From Austropuccinia psidii (Eukaryota; Basidiomycota; Pucciniomycetes; Pucciniales; Sphaerophragmiaceae): 64,000 nt of DNA. The notes beneath the pieces are model-generated. The model ran no database searches. It was given only the letters and a program-made list of their open reading frames with translations, and was not told where the DNA came from. The position numbers and the translations under genes are program-made. Shown here piece after piece: positions 1 through 12,036 of this stretch. Location: positions 9,832,937-9,896,936 of the forward strand of contig JALGQZ010000009.1 in the NCBI GenBank assembly GCA_023105745.1. The letters are read 5' to 3'. Each line of letters begins with the position of its first letter. Position 1 is the first letter of the stretch.

Positions 1-1135
1 CATCAAATGGGTATTCAAAATGAAGCTCTAAGCCAGGGCTATCTAATGGTTCTAGCCAAACTGAGCTAGAACAAGTATTACTTGAGTTATGGTCAAATTC
101 AGACCAAATAAGGGTGAACAAAACATTCACCTCTCATCTAGCTTTTGCAGTTTTAGTGTGAGATACCTAAAGTGGGGTCTTTTTGGAAAGAGCACAATCA
201 GGGCTATCTGATGGTGCCACTACAACAGAAGTTATTGGCCAAACAAGCTTAATACAGCTTTTGCCCAGACCACGCCAATGTACAAAAATGCTTGTACATG
301 GGATAACTTTGTCATATTTAATGATAACCATGTCAAGTTGGGTACCATTGTGTATAGCTCATACAGAGCTATTCAATGAACCAACTTTGAGCTTGATATC
401 TCAAAAACGGACAGAGTTATGACCATTTTAAGGTAAAAATCCCACCTGCTGTCAGATACAGCCTTACCATGGGATAGTATCCCATAACCATGAATATGAG
501 GTGTTAAATAGACAAAGAAGCATGTTTTTACTTCAATAACTCATATGTCAGTCAATACTGGGGTCCCATACAGTTTCTGTACAGCATTCTACGCGTCATA
601 CACGTCAGAATCAGGCTGTGAGGTCCCCAAATGAAAATTTTCACCCTGTATTGGTGAAATCCGCCCAGATGTGGTTGCAAAACCACATCTGAGCCCAATA
701 CAGAGTATACAGGCTGTTTGCAAACCACAAGCCTGTCATAGCGAGTGAAAAATCTTCACTTCCTCTACGTGGAAAGGTCTAGCAGCCTTTCCACCTCAAT
801 TTCAGGATAAAAGGAGGGCTCTTCACAGCCAAAAAACCTTTCCTCATCCTGCTCTTGAATAACCTACGTAGTAAACTGTCAAAAACAGTTTTACTCTTGG
901 TTAATAATCAGGTATAATTATAAACTTAATTATTGTAACCCAACAGATAAAACTGCACCCAGGGCTTTCAGCAGCGCTCACCACCACTATATTTCCATAG
1001 TAAAGCCCTTAAAATCTCAATTCAATCATCTTTTATCAACCTTTTATCTTAAAAACTCTATTTTTTACCGTGTCACAATCATAGTTTTAGTTGTAAATAG
1101 CCTTATTACCTCTTCAACATAGACTCAGCCTGACA
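1..1135 (+). repeat. 5' LTR of copy A1 (left-truncated by window)
   Basis: It is near-identical to 8228-9397 and ends in CTGACA at 1135, the inverse of the TGTCAG that begins the 3' LTR. A TATA-like stretch (GATAAAAGG) sits near 805-813, upstream of the presumed transcription start. Small open frames inside it (for example 183-422) are not conserved as proteins. Confidence 0.9.
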
Positions 1136-1721
1136 TTTTGGGGGCCTGGCCATGTTTTAAATCTTTTTTTGGACCTTATAAGTAAGTCTTTTCTCTCTTT
1201 ATGACTTATTAACCAGTGTTTTATCTTTTTTTAGGCGTAATTTCTCTATTTAAAAATATATTTTATATATATTTATCCTTTTTTATATATATACTCATAT
1301 TATAAGAGTATTTTTCACGTGGCTAATACCCACTGAATATAACTATTTTTGGCGTGTTTTGTATATAAAAACACATAAGCCATCAATAAGTCCTGTATTC
1401 TTGACTGAATAAGGACACCTCTGACTGAAAAACCATCAGTTGAGGTGTGGATTAAGTGTATTGTTAACTCAATAACACTTATACAAAAACCACTTGTACA
1501 GAATACATCTGAAAACCACAAGTGTATCTGTGGGATACTGGCACACAAACAGTGTGACAGGGTACCAAAAGCTGTAATTCTGACGTGGAATTGTTGATTC
1601 AATTACACTGTCATTATACAGGGCACATTGTAGTAACATACAAGCCCATAGGCGAATCTTAGACGTGCAGAACCAGCATTTTTAAGAAGTCTTAACTGAC
1701 ATAAGTCCTCCCTTTTCTGGC
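1136..1721 (+). other. Family A leader with candidate primer-binding site and intron
   Basis: Directly after the LTR comes TTTTGGGGGCCTGGCC, also found next to the A2 and A3 LTRs, so it is the candidate primer-binding site; I cannot assign the tRNA. A splice-donor-like GTAAGT lies at 1182-1187. A strong acceptor (branch-like CTGAC near 1696, pyrimidine tract, TTTCAG ending at 1731) precedes ORF0. A leader intron of about 550 bp is therefore plausible. No gene is visible in the leader itself. Confidence 0.5.
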
Positions 1722-2800
1722 TTGATTTCAGTGGAAGAAAATTACATCCCACTTGAGACCCAGTCACAGGCCAACACACCAGTGAGACCCTCAGAACCAG
1801 AGGGCAGCAAGGGCAAAGGAAAGAGGCACAGTGAAGGTCTCATCACAGCCAAGAAGTGGACACCAATAGCCACTCAGAGAAGTAGAAAACCACGAAACTC
1901 TGCATCCATACAAGGTAAACCAACCTTAACCACTTGTACAGGAAAGATTACAATTATTAACCCAGTTGTAACTTCCAAAGGCAAACTGCCCAAGTCAGCA
2001 GACAGTAAATTTGTACAAGGCACAGTCAAAGGTAAATACCCTAAGAACATAAAGTTTTTGACTGCTTGCAAACACTGATATCTCCCCTGTATACCTCAGA
2101 GACCTTGGCTTCCAAAGGAACCAGCCAGAGGATAGAGGAGGATTGTCCAGAACCAGAAGACCTGAAAGAGGACACCCTGGACACAGTGGTGGATGGCAAA
2201 ACAATGAGGGAGATAATATCAACCTTGCCATTCACACTCCAATTAAACAGAAACCTCAAACCAGAGGACTGGAAGGATATGGATCAAGTTCTTCAGATCC
2301 ACAAACTCCTCAAAGATTTATTTCAATGGAGCATGGACAACAAGAGGTTCAACCTAGCAACTCACTGGGAAAAACTGGGATAAAGTTGCCAGAAGATCTT
2401 TCTCAAAGAGATAGACTTCAAAGACCTTATGGTAATCACCAAGGGTTGGAATCCTACCAGGCAGCACAGACTCCTGGAGACAAGGGCACAGAGGATAAGG
2501 GAGAATCAAGCCACTATCCTAGCTATAGAAGAACAGTTGACCCAGACAGGGCCTACTCAGATTCCTTCAGGTTCACAAGGAGCAGGCCAAATCAACTCTC
2601 CAGTGGCTTCACACCATTCAGAAACCAGCAGATCAGTGGCCAAGAGTCACCATTCTTCACAATTCCAGGAAGTTTCCAGGAGAAGACAAGGAAACAAGGG
2701 CAAGAACAAAACCTCCTTCAACCAGATGAGGAAAGAGTCAGACCCCATGATCCAGAGGCTGTTGGATTTGGTAAAGGAAGTACACAAGAACCAGAAGTAG
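1722..2800 (+). CDS. Spliced ORF0 of family A (accessory or gag-like), one internal stop
   Basis: The function is not recognised. Two open pieces in different frames, 1722-2031 and 2100-2800, join in frame if a 68-bp intron (2032-2099, GTAAAT donor, CTCAG acceptor, branch-like ACTGAT) is removed. Copy A2 has a 68-bp intron at the same place (28428-28495), which supports real splicing. The product is basic and Ser/Thr-rich at the N-terminus, then helical and charged, with a predicted coiled-coil-like stretch around the RAQRIRENQ motif. A TAA at 2381-2383 interrupts it here; A3 is open at that point. There is no clear ATG, so the true start may be in an upstream exon. From 2143 to 2800 it overlaps the gag frame, so this stretch may be dual-coding. 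Copy A3 has lost exon 1 and the donor GT. Confidence 0.5.
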
Positions 2801-4056
2801 TTGTAAACCACTCTAGAATCAGCAGTCCTAGTAATAGAAACATTACCCCCACTCAGACTGAAAATAACATTGTCACATCTGAGAGTAACATCAACAGTGA
2901 TACACTGTGGTTACAAGTGTCCCAATATGCTGAACAATCTGCAAAGCAATTTGCAGAAATTAAAGCTAGCCAAGAGAGGATGAGACAAACTCAAGCCTCC
3001 TTGGAACAAATAGTTAAGAATCTTCAAGAAGGATATGCTCGACTGAGCAAAGCCTCTGAAGAATCCAACAAAAGACTGAACCAAGTCTTTGAAGAACAAC
3101 ACCACAGCACAAGGGACAGGGAGTGTCTGGATCAAGACATTAACAAATTGTTTAATGCCTATCATAGCTTGAAGCCCCAACCACAAGGCCAAGCTATGGA
3201 GAATCCATATCAACCAGATGACATCAAACCAGATGCCATTTTGTTGAATAAGGCAAGATCTCCATCACAATACCAGGATGGAGATGGCATGTCTTATTCA
3301 GAGAAGGAAGCCTTGAAACAGCTTACTGAAGCCTCAAACTGGCCCAAATTCTCTGGATAAGGAGAATATGATCATATGGAGCTCATAGATTATATTGATG
3401 GACTCTTCATTGATGTACCCAGCATACCAGACTACTGGATTACTGCTAGATTGAATACTGCATTTAAAGGTCATGCAAGTATATGGTACACAGAAATGAA
3501 AGAAATCCATGGCAGGAGAAACTGGCCATGGTGGAAGAGTCAAATAATCCAAAAGTACAGTAATGGAACTTGGATATGGCAGAAAACCATGTCATTTGAA
3601 AATGACAAATACTCTGTGGACAAAGATCCATATGAGTGGTGTCTCAGACAGTCTAAAAGACTTAAAGCCATTGATCCTCAGATGAACATCCAGATGAGGA
3701 ATCACAAACTTCTGACACAACTTCCAGGAGAATTAGAGCATGCAGTGAAATGCAGATGCAACCAAAATTGCACTCTAGATGACATAGCCAATACCTTACA
3801 AGACATAAGGAAAAGGACTAATATAGGGAAATTTACCCCATATAGAAGCAGTAGTTTCAAAGAGAAACAACCTTTCAGGGTGGAGTTTAAAGACAAACCC
3901 AGAGAAAGAGTGGCAGAAGTGGCAAAGAAGAAGAATTCTTGTCACAATTGTGGTTCAACAGACCACTATGCCAACAACTGTCCAAAAGCAAAGAAAAAAG
4001 TCTATGCTATAGAAAAAGTCCCTGAAGAAGAACCTCCAACAGAGGATTCTGAATAA
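2143..4056 (+). CDS. gag: Family A gag polyprotein (capsid and zinc knuckle), two in-frame stops
   Basis: Structural protein of the virus-like particle. The N-terminal about 220 residues are Ser/Arg/Gln/Pro-rich and look disordered; this part overlaps ORF0 in another frame. A helical Gag region follows, and a CCHC zinc knuckle (CHNCGSTDHYANNC, C-x2-C-x4-H-x4-C) lies near 3943-3985 and would bind element RNA. The frame runs through TAA stops at 3358-3360 and 4054-4056. The first is absent from copy A3, where gag continues unbroken into protease and RT, so the stops here are decay. The start is uncertain: A3 begins further upstream in the same frame. Confidence 0.85.
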
Positions 4057-4062
4057 GACTCT

Positions 4063-6399
4063 ATGGGAGATGCCATCAGAGAACCATCTGATGATGATCA
4101 AGACCCAAGAGAGGAATTTCTAGTGGAATACCAAGAGGAAACCCCACTGGAAATCCAGGATATACAGTTGGAAGCAGGCATGCCACAGGACAATGCCAAC
4201 AAGAACTTGTGCAAACACACACAAGATGCACAGACATTCCTGGTTACACCAACCAAAGGAATGGCATATATACATGGAACAGCCACAAAAATGACTGTAT
4301 GTATTGACAATGCTCAGCACCCACTGATCATTGACAGTGGAGCACATTGCTCCATAGTGGCCAGAAATTATCTGGATAACCATTTCCCTAACTGGGAAAA
4401 ACAGCTCTTGCCCACTAAGGCAAAGAACTTCAAAAGTGCATCAGGGAAGATGACTGCCATTGGGACAATTATCAAAGAGATAATTATACCCCACAGGAAG
4501 GGTAATATCAGACTCCACCCAGAGTTTGTAGTGCTTGAAAATTCCCACATCCAAGGGTTTTTACTGGGAACATATTACCAGAGGATGTATGGCATAGATA
4601 TTTACAACAGTAAAAACAGGCACATTACTATTGGTACCAACAAGGAAAAGAAATTCTCACTTGATATATACCACATATCTTCACAGGATCCACTAGAAGA
4701 ACTCTTGAAGGAATTCAGGGAGGGACAGTTTAGCACTACCCTCACCAGTAAACAAAAACTAAGTTTACTGAAGATGCTGGGGAAGAACAGACCAGCATTT
4801 GCCATTGGTGAAGAGCCACTAGGAAAGATTAAAGGCCATGATATAGAACTATATCTGGATGTGGAAAGACCTTATCCACCCATGCTGAGGAGACCTCCTT
4901 ATCCAGCAAGTCTGGAAACCAGGAAAGAAATTGAAAAACACATCAATGAACTCCTGGACATGGATGTCATCAGGAAGATTGGACATAATGAAATAGTGGA
5001 AATCACCACTCCTGTCCTGATCACCTGGCATGATGGCAAGTCTAGATTGTGTGGAGACTTCAGAGCCCTGAATAACTACACAAAAGCAGACAGGTACCCT
5101 ATACCAAGGATACCTCATGCCTTGGATAAACTGGCCAAAGCCAAATACATAACCAAGATGGATTGTATGAAAGGCGTCCACCAAAATGGAGTTAAACCAA
5201 ACTCCATGAAGTTGCTCAGAATAATATGCCATATGGGCATATATGAGTACACCAGGATGCCATTTGGCCTCAAGAATGCACCAGCCCACTTCCAAAGGAT
5301 GAGGGATCCCATATTTCAAGAAGAAATAATAGAAGGCTGGATGGTAGTATATATTGATGATATCATTATATACTCAGAGACATGGGAAGACCATGTACAA
5401 TACATAGACAGAGTTCTAAGTAAATTTACACCCATCAATCTGAAAATTTCACTTAGAAAGTGTAACTTTGGCCAACAAGAGCTACTAGCTCTAGGACACA
5501 AAGTCTCAGGCCTTAGTGTGGCAATTGACCAGAACAAAGTAGCAGCAGCACTGCAAAAGCCAGTACCAAAGAACATCAAAGAGATGCAATCTTTCCTTGG
5601 ATTTGCTAGCTACTATAGAAACCACATCAAAAACTTTGCCCACATAACTAGTAGTTTATACAAGTTATGCTCAAAGGATGTAGTTTTTGAAATAACCAAG
5701 GAAAGGAGGGATGCATATGAGAGGATCAAATATGAACTCACAAATGCACCTGTGTTCATCTTGCCTGACTTTGAACTACCATTCAAGTTATATATAGATG
5801 CAGCATGCAGCCAAGGCTTGGGAGCAGCCCTTCCCCAAAGACAAATTGTGGATGGTGAACCAAGAGAAGGTGTAATATGTTACATCTCCAGGCAGCTGAA
5901 AGATTCAGAAGCCAGGTTTGGGGCCACCCAGACAGAATGTCTATGTCTAGTCTGGGCTCTAGAAAAACTCCATTATTATTTGGAGGGTGCAGTCTTTGAA
6001 GTCTACACAGACTGCACATCCTTGAAGTCTTTACTGAACATGAAGACTACTAATAGACACATGCTGAGATGGCAAACAGCCATCCAGGAGTATAGAGGGA
6101 ACATGACCATCATATACAAAGAAGGTAAAAGCCATACCAATGCAGATGGCCTTAGCAGATGGCCACTGGACCATGTCAAAAGCAATCCAGCTTATGACCC
6201 TGAAGTAGCTGCAAAAATTCCCATCCATTATATGGAAATAAATAGGAAGAAGAACTTCAGATTCTCTGAATGGGCACCTGGGAGTGGTACCCTTGACATT
6301 GGAAACACTGATTCAAAAGGGACAGAAACCCCCATACTGGGAATAAGTTCCTCAGAACTGCACAATGAATTTTTCAATGCAGTACTGAAAATATGCTAA
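4063..6399 (+). CDS. pol: Family A pol: aspartic protease, reverse transcriptase, RNase H
   Basis: Converts element RNA into cDNA in the particle. The retropepsin motif IIDSGAHCS lies at about 4327-4353. The RT palm shows the YIDD catalytic box ([11 protein letters not shown]) at about 5345-5378, preceded by the [15 protein letters not shown] block. RNase H begins near 5785 ([14 protein letters not shown]) and includes [16 protein letters not shown]. The reading frame is that of gag, so gag and pol form one polyprotein; the apparent start at 4063 only follows a decay stop. It ends early at 6397 through a one-base deletion relative to A3, which shifts the integrase out of frame. Confidence 0.92.
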   Translation: MGDAIREPSDDDQDPREEFLVEYQEETPLEIQDIQLEAGMPQDNANKNLCKHTQDAQTFLVTPTKGMAYIHGTATKMTVCIDNAQHPLIIDSGAHCSIVARNYLDNHFPNWEKQLLPTKAKNFKSASGKMTAIGTIIKEIIIPHRKGNIRLHPEFVVLENSHIQGFLLGTYYQRMYGIDIYNSKNRHITIGTNKEKKFSLDIYHISSQDPLEELLKEFREGQFSTTLTSKQKLSLLKMLGKNRPAFAIGEEPLGKIKGHDIELYLDVERPYPPMLRRPPYPASLETRKEIEKHINELLDMDVIRKIGHNEIVEITTPVLITWHDGKSRLCGDFRALNNYTKADRYPIPRIPHALDKLAKAKYITKMDCMKGVHQNGVKPNSMKLLRIICHMGIYEYTRMPFGLKNAPAHFQRMRDPIFQEEIIEGWMVVYIDDIIIYSETWEDHVQYIDRVLSKFTPINLKISLRKCNFGQQELLALGHKVSGLSVAIDQNKVAAALQKPVPKNIKEMQSFLGFASYYRNHIKNFAHITSSLYKLCSKDVVFEITKERRDAYERIKYELTNAPVFILPDFELPFKLYIDAACSQGLGAALPQRQIVDGEPREGVICYISRQLKDSEARFGATQTECLCLVWALEKLHYYLEGAVFEVYTDCTSLKSLLNMKTTNRHMLRWQTAIQEYRGNMTIIYKEGKSHTNADGLSRWPLDHVKSNPAYDPEVAAKIPIHYMEINRKKNFRFSEWAPGSGTLDIGNTDSKGTETPILGISSSELHNEFFNAVLKIC

Positions 6400-7933
6400 A
6401 CACAAACAGTGTAGCATACTACTCCAACTCCTTCAACAAAAATACAGGAGCCCAGAACTGGAAACCCAGCTGGAGGAACCCTGGTTGAGGGCCTATAAGG
6501 ACAATAAATTCTTCCTTCTAGATGGCCTGATTTATCACAGAGAAAAGCACACCAGTGCACTCACAGTGATAGACAGAGACCACATCTCTTTAATCCTGCA
6601 GGAATGCCATGACTGCCCCTACATGGGACACGTGAGTGAGGACAGGACTAAAGAGAGGGTAGCAAGCACAGCTTGGTGGCCCAAGTGGGAGCAAGAGTTG
6701 AGTGAATACATCAACACTTGTGAAAGATGCCAAAAGGCAAATAGAAAGCATGGGGAGAAATATGGGTTGCTTCAACACATAGAAGAACCCAAACACCCAT
6801 GGGAAACCATCAACATGGACTGGGTCACAGGACTTGTCCCAGGAGGCATAGAAAACTACAATGCCTGCTTAATCATAGTTGATAGGTTCAGCAAGAGAAT
6901 GAGATGTCTACCAAGCCATAAAGAGGACAAAGCCATGGAAACTGCTCTGTTATTTTGGAATAACATCATATCCACCTGTGGAGTCCCTAAGATCATAATT
7001 AGTGACAGGGACCCAAAATTCACATCTGAATTTTGGACCAATTTATATGACATGCTTGGCACCAAGCTTGCTTTTTCCACAGCTTACCATCCACAAACAG
7101 ATGGCCTAGCTGAGAGGATGATCCAAACAATGGAGGACATCCTCAGGAGGTTCTGTGCCTATGGCATGGAATACAAGGACCATGAGGGATACACCCATGA
7201 TTGGGTCACCCTCTTACCAGCAGTCCAACTGGCTTATAATACAAGCCAGCACTCTACCACAGGAAAAACACCTGCACTGGTAGAGAAAGGGTGGAATCCC
7301 CTGTTACCTGTGGATCACATGAAGAAAAATCGTCTGACCATCCACCCCACAGCCAAAGACTTCCATGATATTTGGAAGAAAGCCTGTGATACTGCTGCTA
7401 AATGCATACCTGAGGCCAAAGAGTATAACAAGCAGAGGTGGGACAAATCACATATGGAACCTGACTTCAAGGAAGGGGACCAGGTGTTAGTGTCTACACT
7501 GAACTTTAACAATCTCAAAGGACCCAAGAAGATGAGAGACTCATTTGTAGGGCCCTTCACTATCATTAAGTTGATATGGAAGAATGCAGTAGAGGTCAAG
7601 CTCACTGAGGAGTTGTCTAGGAAACACCCAGTCTTTCCAGTAAGCCTGGTCAAACCATACTTCCAAACAGAGGAGGATAAATTCCCCTCCAGGAAGAAAA
7701 ACATCACTCCACCAGAAATAGTGGAAGTAGAAGACTCTCCTGGACCTGTGAGTAAAATCATCAGGGCCAGAAAAATCAGACTTAATGGGAAGGATCAGAG
7801 ACAATATCTAGTCAGATTCAAGAACCAGACAGCTGACAAAGACAAATGGTTGGCAGAGGATGCCATACCAGATGGGAACCTTCATTTAAGGAGATTCAGA
7901 GCCTCTAGGAGGACTGAACAGTCTCATCAATGA
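6400..7933 (+). CDS. pol: Family A pol: integrase with chromodomain-like C-terminus
   Basis: Inserts cDNA into the genome. The H-H-C-C zinc-binding domain is visible (HDCPYMGH, then CERCQKA near 6719-6739). The DDE core follows, with D in NMDWVTGL, D in ISDRDPKF and E in TDGLAERM. The tail (about 7745-7890; [29 protein letters not shown]) resembles a chromodomain, which in chromoviruses targets modified histones. It is one frame off from the preceding RT because of a small deletion near 6393. Apart from that the integrase reading frame is intact to its stop. Confidence 0.9.
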
Positions 7934-7944
7934 TGAGCCTTTTT

Positions 7945-7958
7945 TTAGAGGGAGGGTA
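7945..7958 (+). promoter_or_regulatory. Polypurine tract of family A
   Basis: The purine run TTAGAGGGAGGGTA lies immediately before the 3' LTR. The same run is seen in reverse at 32014-32027 next to the A3 LTR. It is the expected plus-strand primer site. Confidence 0.8.
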
Positions 7959-9397
7959 TGTCAGCCTGTGACTCAAAACCAGAGCACAAGCATGACAGCT
8001 AAAATACCATAAACCAATGGTATAGCCAAAATACCACCAAAACATGGAACTGATACAAATTAGCTCATAAGGTATCAAAGGAAAGAGGAAACTCACCTCT
8101 TTCTGAAAATTCAAGTCCCATCACTATAGGACAAGAAATAACAAAGTTATTCCTGCTCAAAGTTATTGCTGAGCATAAATCTTAATTTTCACCTCTCATC
8201 TAAAATCTAGAAGGAGAGGCTTAACCCCATCAAATGGGTATTCAAAATGAAGCTCTAAGCCAGGGCTATCTAATGGTGCTAGCCAAACTGAGCTAGAACC
8301 AGTATTACTTGAGTTATGGTCAAATTCAGACCAAATAAGGGTGAACAAAACATTCACCTCTCATCTAACTTTTACAGTTTTAGTGTGAGATACCTAAAGT
8401 GGGGTCTTTTTGAAAAGAGCACAATCAGGGCTATCTGATGGTTCCATCCATTTCCTCATAGCTCAACTACAACAGAAGTTATTGGCCAAACAAGCTTAAT
8501 ACAGCTTTTGCCCAGACCACGCCAATGTACAAAAATAATTGTACATGGGATAACTTTGTCATATTGAATGATAGCCATGTCAAGTTGGGTACCATTGTGT
8601 AGAGCTCATACAGAGCTATTCAATGAACCAATCTTGAGCTTGATATCTTAAAAACTGACAGAGTTATGACCATTTTAAGGTAAAAATCCCACCTGCTGTC
8701 AGATACAGCCTTACCATGGGATAGTATCCCATAACCATGAATATGAGGTGTCAAATAGACAAAGAAGCATGTTTTTACTTCAATACCTCATATGTCAGTC
8801 AATACTGGGGTCCCATACAGTTTCTGTACAGCATTCTACGCGTCATACACGTCAGAATCAGGCTGTGAGGTCCCCAAATGAAAATTTTCACCCTGTATTG
8901 GTGAAATACGCCCAGATGTGTTTTCAAAACCACATCTGAGCCCAATACAGAGTATACAGGCTGTTTGCAAACCACAAGCCTGTCATAGAGAGTGAAAAAT
9001 CTTCACTTCCTCTACGTGCAAAGGTCTAGCAGCCTTTCCACCTCAATTTCAGGACAAAAGGAGGGCTCTTCACAGCCAAAAAACCTTTCCTCATCCTGCT
9101 CTTGAATAACCTGCGTAGTAAACTGTCAAAAAAAGTTTTACTCTTGGTTAATAATCAGGTATAATTATAAACTTAATTATTGTAGTCTTTATTATTGTAA
9201 CCCAACAGATAAAACTGCACCCAGGGCTTTCAGCAGCGCTCACCACCACTATATTTCCATAGTAAATCCCTTAAAATCTCAATTCAATCATCTTTTATCA
9301 ACCTTTTATCTTAAAAAATCTATTTTTTACCGTGTCACAGTCATAGTTTTAGTTGTAAATAGCCTTATTACCTCTTCAACATAGACTCAGCCTGACA
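7959..9397 (+). repeat. 3' LTR of copy A1
   Basis: A 1439-bp LTR beginning TGTCAGCCTG and ending CAGCCTGACA, a short inverted repeat at the tips. It matches the 5' LTR (1-1135), the A2 and A3 LTRs on the opposite strand and the LTR start at 63550. Sequence beyond 9397 changes abruptly to a family B gag fragment. Confidence 0.95.
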
Positions 9398-9598
9398 ACC
9401 TCAGCCAAGAAATGAGGGAAAAGAATCAGTTAAAGAAGTTTTAAATCAACTTAAAAGCCTTTCAGAAGCAGTGAATCCACCAAGAAGGAACTGGAAAACA
9501 ATCAAGAGCAAAGATTCCCTCAAAATAAGCAGCCATATAGGACAAGGAATCCTTTACCACCATTTTCATCCAGTTACCAACCATACATACCAGCTCAA

Positions 9599-9928
9599 AT
9601 GGCTCCAAGACCACCATTGAAGTGTGCTTACTGCAAGGAAGAAGGTCATACAGCGACTAGATTCACTCACCTTGCTGAAGATTTGAACAAAAGAATTGTC
9701 AGAACTCAAGGAGCATCTTACTTCTTCCCCAATTATCAGAGAGTACCTATGGAAGGAAATGAAAGTGCCAAAGACAGAGTCAGATCTTTTGCAAAGGAAC
9801 AATCAGAGCTCAACAAGAAATTTATGGAAAAACCTATTGTCAAAGAAAAACCAGAAGAAGAGGTGAAGCCCACTGAAAAGAAATCAGAAGATAAATCAAC
9901 CTCAATTGCTCATGTTGAAGATTGGTAA
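9599..9928 (+). CDS. gag: Family B gag C-terminal fragment with decayed zinc knuckle
   Basis: Nucleocapsid end of Gag. The knuckle reads CAYCKEEGHTATRF, so the last ligand Cys of C-x2-C-x4-H-x4-C is Phe and zinc binding is probably lost. A conserved rust-type Gag block follows (HLAEDLNKRIV, YFFPNYQRVP), then a Lys/Glu-rich tail. The frame is the same as the 10250-11914 ORF. A TAA at 9926-9928 and another near 10241 interrupt what was one gag-protease reading frame. Upstream gag (9398-9598) is recognisable only as short broken pieces. Confidence 0.75.
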   Translation: MAPRPPLKCAYCKEEGHTATRFTHLAEDLNKRIVRTQGASYFFPNYQRVPMEGNESAKDRVRSFAKEQSELNKKFMEKPIVKEKPEEEVKPTEKKSEDKSTSIAHVEDW

Positions 9929-10249
9929 AATTGGAAACCACCTACCATTTCCTCAGCCAATGACCCTTTCAAATCACACATTGGATTAAGACAGACAAAA
10001 CAAAGGACGGAAAAACAAGCCCAAAATCAAGAGCCAAAGAAGAAAGCAGAAATTCCAGGAACTTATATTGAAGAAGAAAAAGAAGAAGAAAGAGTAATAA
10101 CTCCCACCAAATTCCAAAATTCAAATATTCCAAAATCAGACCAACCTGAGGAGGAAATTGTGAATATTGCCAATAAGAATGAAGATGAGGAAATTCCAAA
10201 AGAAGAAAAGAAGCTCAGAAAACCTCAAAAGAAACAAGTTTAAACTAAA

Positions 10250-11914
10250 TTGGAAATTGACAAAATTATTAAGAAAATTATGCAACAAAAGATCAACCTC
10301 ACCATTAAAGAAATTTTGAGGATGTCACCCAATTTTGTCCATAAATTACAAGAATTATCAGAAAAAGACAAGGAAAAAATTAAATCACTCAACTCAATGG
10401 ATCTTCAAGAAAGACTATTAACATTTGGATTCAAAGAAATACCAAAGCCCAAGATTCATTATGCCTGTCCTTTGGGATTTATTGAAATCTTTATTGGAAA
10501 GGAAGAATATCCTATCAGAGCATTAGTGGACACTGGGGCAGAACTTAACATTATACCAGAAGGAATAGCAATCAAATCCTCACTCACAACAAGAAAACTA
10601 AACATGAACCTTAAGGGAATTGGAGGCCATACTACCTCATTAGTTGCACTTTCAGAATTTGCTCCAATCATTTTGGCTTCAGGTGAAGAAACTCAAATCC
10701 ACTTTTCTATTGCCAAAGGATCTGTCCATACAGTACTTGGAAGACCTTTCTTGGCAGACAACAATATCAGACTAGAGTTCTCCCATAAACAAGGTGAAAT
10801 ACTAAGCTATCAAGAACCTGATGGAAGAAGATTATGCATGCCAATATGCAAACCTCAAGCACTTGGATGGCAAACTGGACCACCTAGAGGAATGGATTTA
10901 TGCAATATGGCAAAATTGGTCAGAAATAACCAAGGAAAGAAGGATAAAAATGCAAAAAGAGACAATACCATAATAAATTTGACCCAGAAGACCCAAGAGT
11001 TATCCATATCTCCAAAAAGTGATGAATTTGGTCCATATTTACAAAATAAGCAATGGCCAAACAACCTCGAAAGACAACTTGAAGACTCATCCTCTGAGGA
11101 TGAATTACCCAATATAAGCTACAAGTCAATTAACAATAATGAAGAAACATTCCAAATTTTGGTGGATGGAAATGAGAAAATAAATGGAAATCCTTTCAAA
11201 ACTAAACCCAAGAGAAAGAAAGTCAGATTTAGTGAACATCATGAGCTCTCAGATGAGGAAATTATAAATGAAATTGAAAAATACTTCAAAATTATGGAAG
11301 AAACAGACAAAAACACATACCATATGAACTTCTTGGACAGACCATTGAACAACCAAGAAGAACCTTATGAATGGCAACTGGCAAACCCTGAATTCATCCA
11401 ACAACCCCCCAATGAAGATGATGAAACAGAATCCATCCTAGAAAATGAATACAACTACCTTTATCTGCCATATATTACCTTTGAAGACCTTTATGGGGAT
11501 GAAGCTCAAGAAATCTTATTTGAAGATGAATATTTATGTCAACTTCCAGGAGCAAACTTGAAAAAAATCCAATTCTTAGAGATATTAACTGAAGAAGGAA
11601 TTAAAGGAAACCTCTCAAAACAATTCTGGGATAAAATATTTTCAATGGGAATTTTACCAAGAAGAGGTCTCTACTTCAATCAAATTTGGGCCCAGTGGTA
11701 CCTTGGATTAAATGGATCAACATATCAAACTGGAAGACTGAAATGGGTTGGAGATGGATATATATTCATTGATGAAGACTTATGGTGGTCAGAATTTCCA
11801 TCAGAACCAGAGATTGAGGAAATAAATAACTTTGTCAAAGCCCTCAAAGACCTGATTTTGGCCAGGTTACTCAACAGACACTCACCTTTCCCACTTGGGG
11901 GAGCTCAACTTTGA
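10250..11914 (+). CDS. Family B gag-protease with C-terminal accessory domain
   Basis: The retropepsin active site is clear: ALVDTGAELNII at about 10519-10554, followed by a beta-rich protease fold ending in VLGRPFLAD. Residues after about 200 form a charged linker. The last about 150 residues (about 11455-11900) are a separate domain with LPYITFEDL and KGNLSKQFWDKIF, which reappears in the ORF at 12717-13412. No ATG is at the left edge; the frame continues from gag across a stop. Type B gag-protease is therefore upstream of, and well separated from, RT, which starts 8.3 kb later. The role of the tail domain is unknown. Confidence 0.85.
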   Translation: MEIDKIIKKIMQQKINLTIKEILRMSPNFVHKLQELSEKDKEKIKSLNSMDLQERLLTFGFKEIPKPKIHYACPLGFIEIFIGKEEYPIRALVDTGAELNIIPEGIAIKSSLTTRKLNMNLKGIGGHTTSLVALSEFAPIILASGEETQIHFSIAKGSVHTVLGRPFLADNNIRLEFSHKQGEILSYQEPDGRRLCMPICKPQALGWQTGPPRGMDLCNMAKLVRNNQGKKDKNAKRDNTIINLTQKTQELSISPKSDEFGPYLQNKQWPNNLERQLEDSSSEDELPNISYKSINNNEETFQILVDGNEKINGNPFKTKPKRKKVRFSEHHELSDEEIINEIEKYFKIMEETDKNTYHMNFLDRPLNNQEEPYEWQLANPEFIQQPPNEDDETESILENEYNYLYLPYITFEDLYGDEAQEILFEDEYLCQLPGANLKKIQFLEILTEEGIKGNLSKQFWDKIFSMGILPRRGLYFNQIWAQWYLGLNGSTYQTGRLKWVGDGYIFIDEDLWWSEFPSEPEIEEINNFVKALKDLILARLLNRHSPFPLGGAQL

Positions 11915-12007
11915 ATAAAACCAACAAAATCAAGATTTTTCCTCTAAAATGTATTAGTATCATTCATCAAATGTATCATTAGTTTTTTTCTTTATATTTT
12001 CTCTCAT

Positions 12008-12036
12008 GGCAGTGACTTCCTGCCTTAAAAAAGAAG
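12008..12036 (+). repeat. Class A pseudoknot repeat, copy 1
   Basis: Stem 1 GGCAG (12008-12012) pairs with CTGCC (12020-12024). CTTC in its loop (12016-12019) pairs with GAAG downstream (12033-12036), giving an H-type pseudoknot. In the other two copies this second stem is CCTC/GAGG, a compensating change. Confidence 0.45.

Larger units (their letters stand above)
1..9397 (+). mobile_element. Family A Ty3/Gypsy chromovirus, copy A1
   Basis: An LTR retrotransposon on the + strand with partial 5' LTR, leader, ORF0, gag, protease, reverse transcriptase, RNase H, integrase with a chromodomain-like tail, polypurine tract and 3' LTR. The first about 269 bp of the 5' LTR lie left of the window: position 1 matches offset 270 of the 3' LTR. 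The two LTRs differ by substitutions and indels; the 3' copy has about 20 extra bases near 8443-8465 and 18 near 9183-9200. The insertion is therefore not very recent. In-frame stops in gag and a frameshift before integrase make this copy non-autonomous. No target duplication can be checked because the left end is missing. Confidence 0.9.

Noticed and set aside
1136..1160. Firm tRNA assignment of the family A primer-binding site
   Set aside because: Only a short TGGGGGC match resembles the 3' end of tRNA-Pro; the following bases do not fit, so no tRNA is named.
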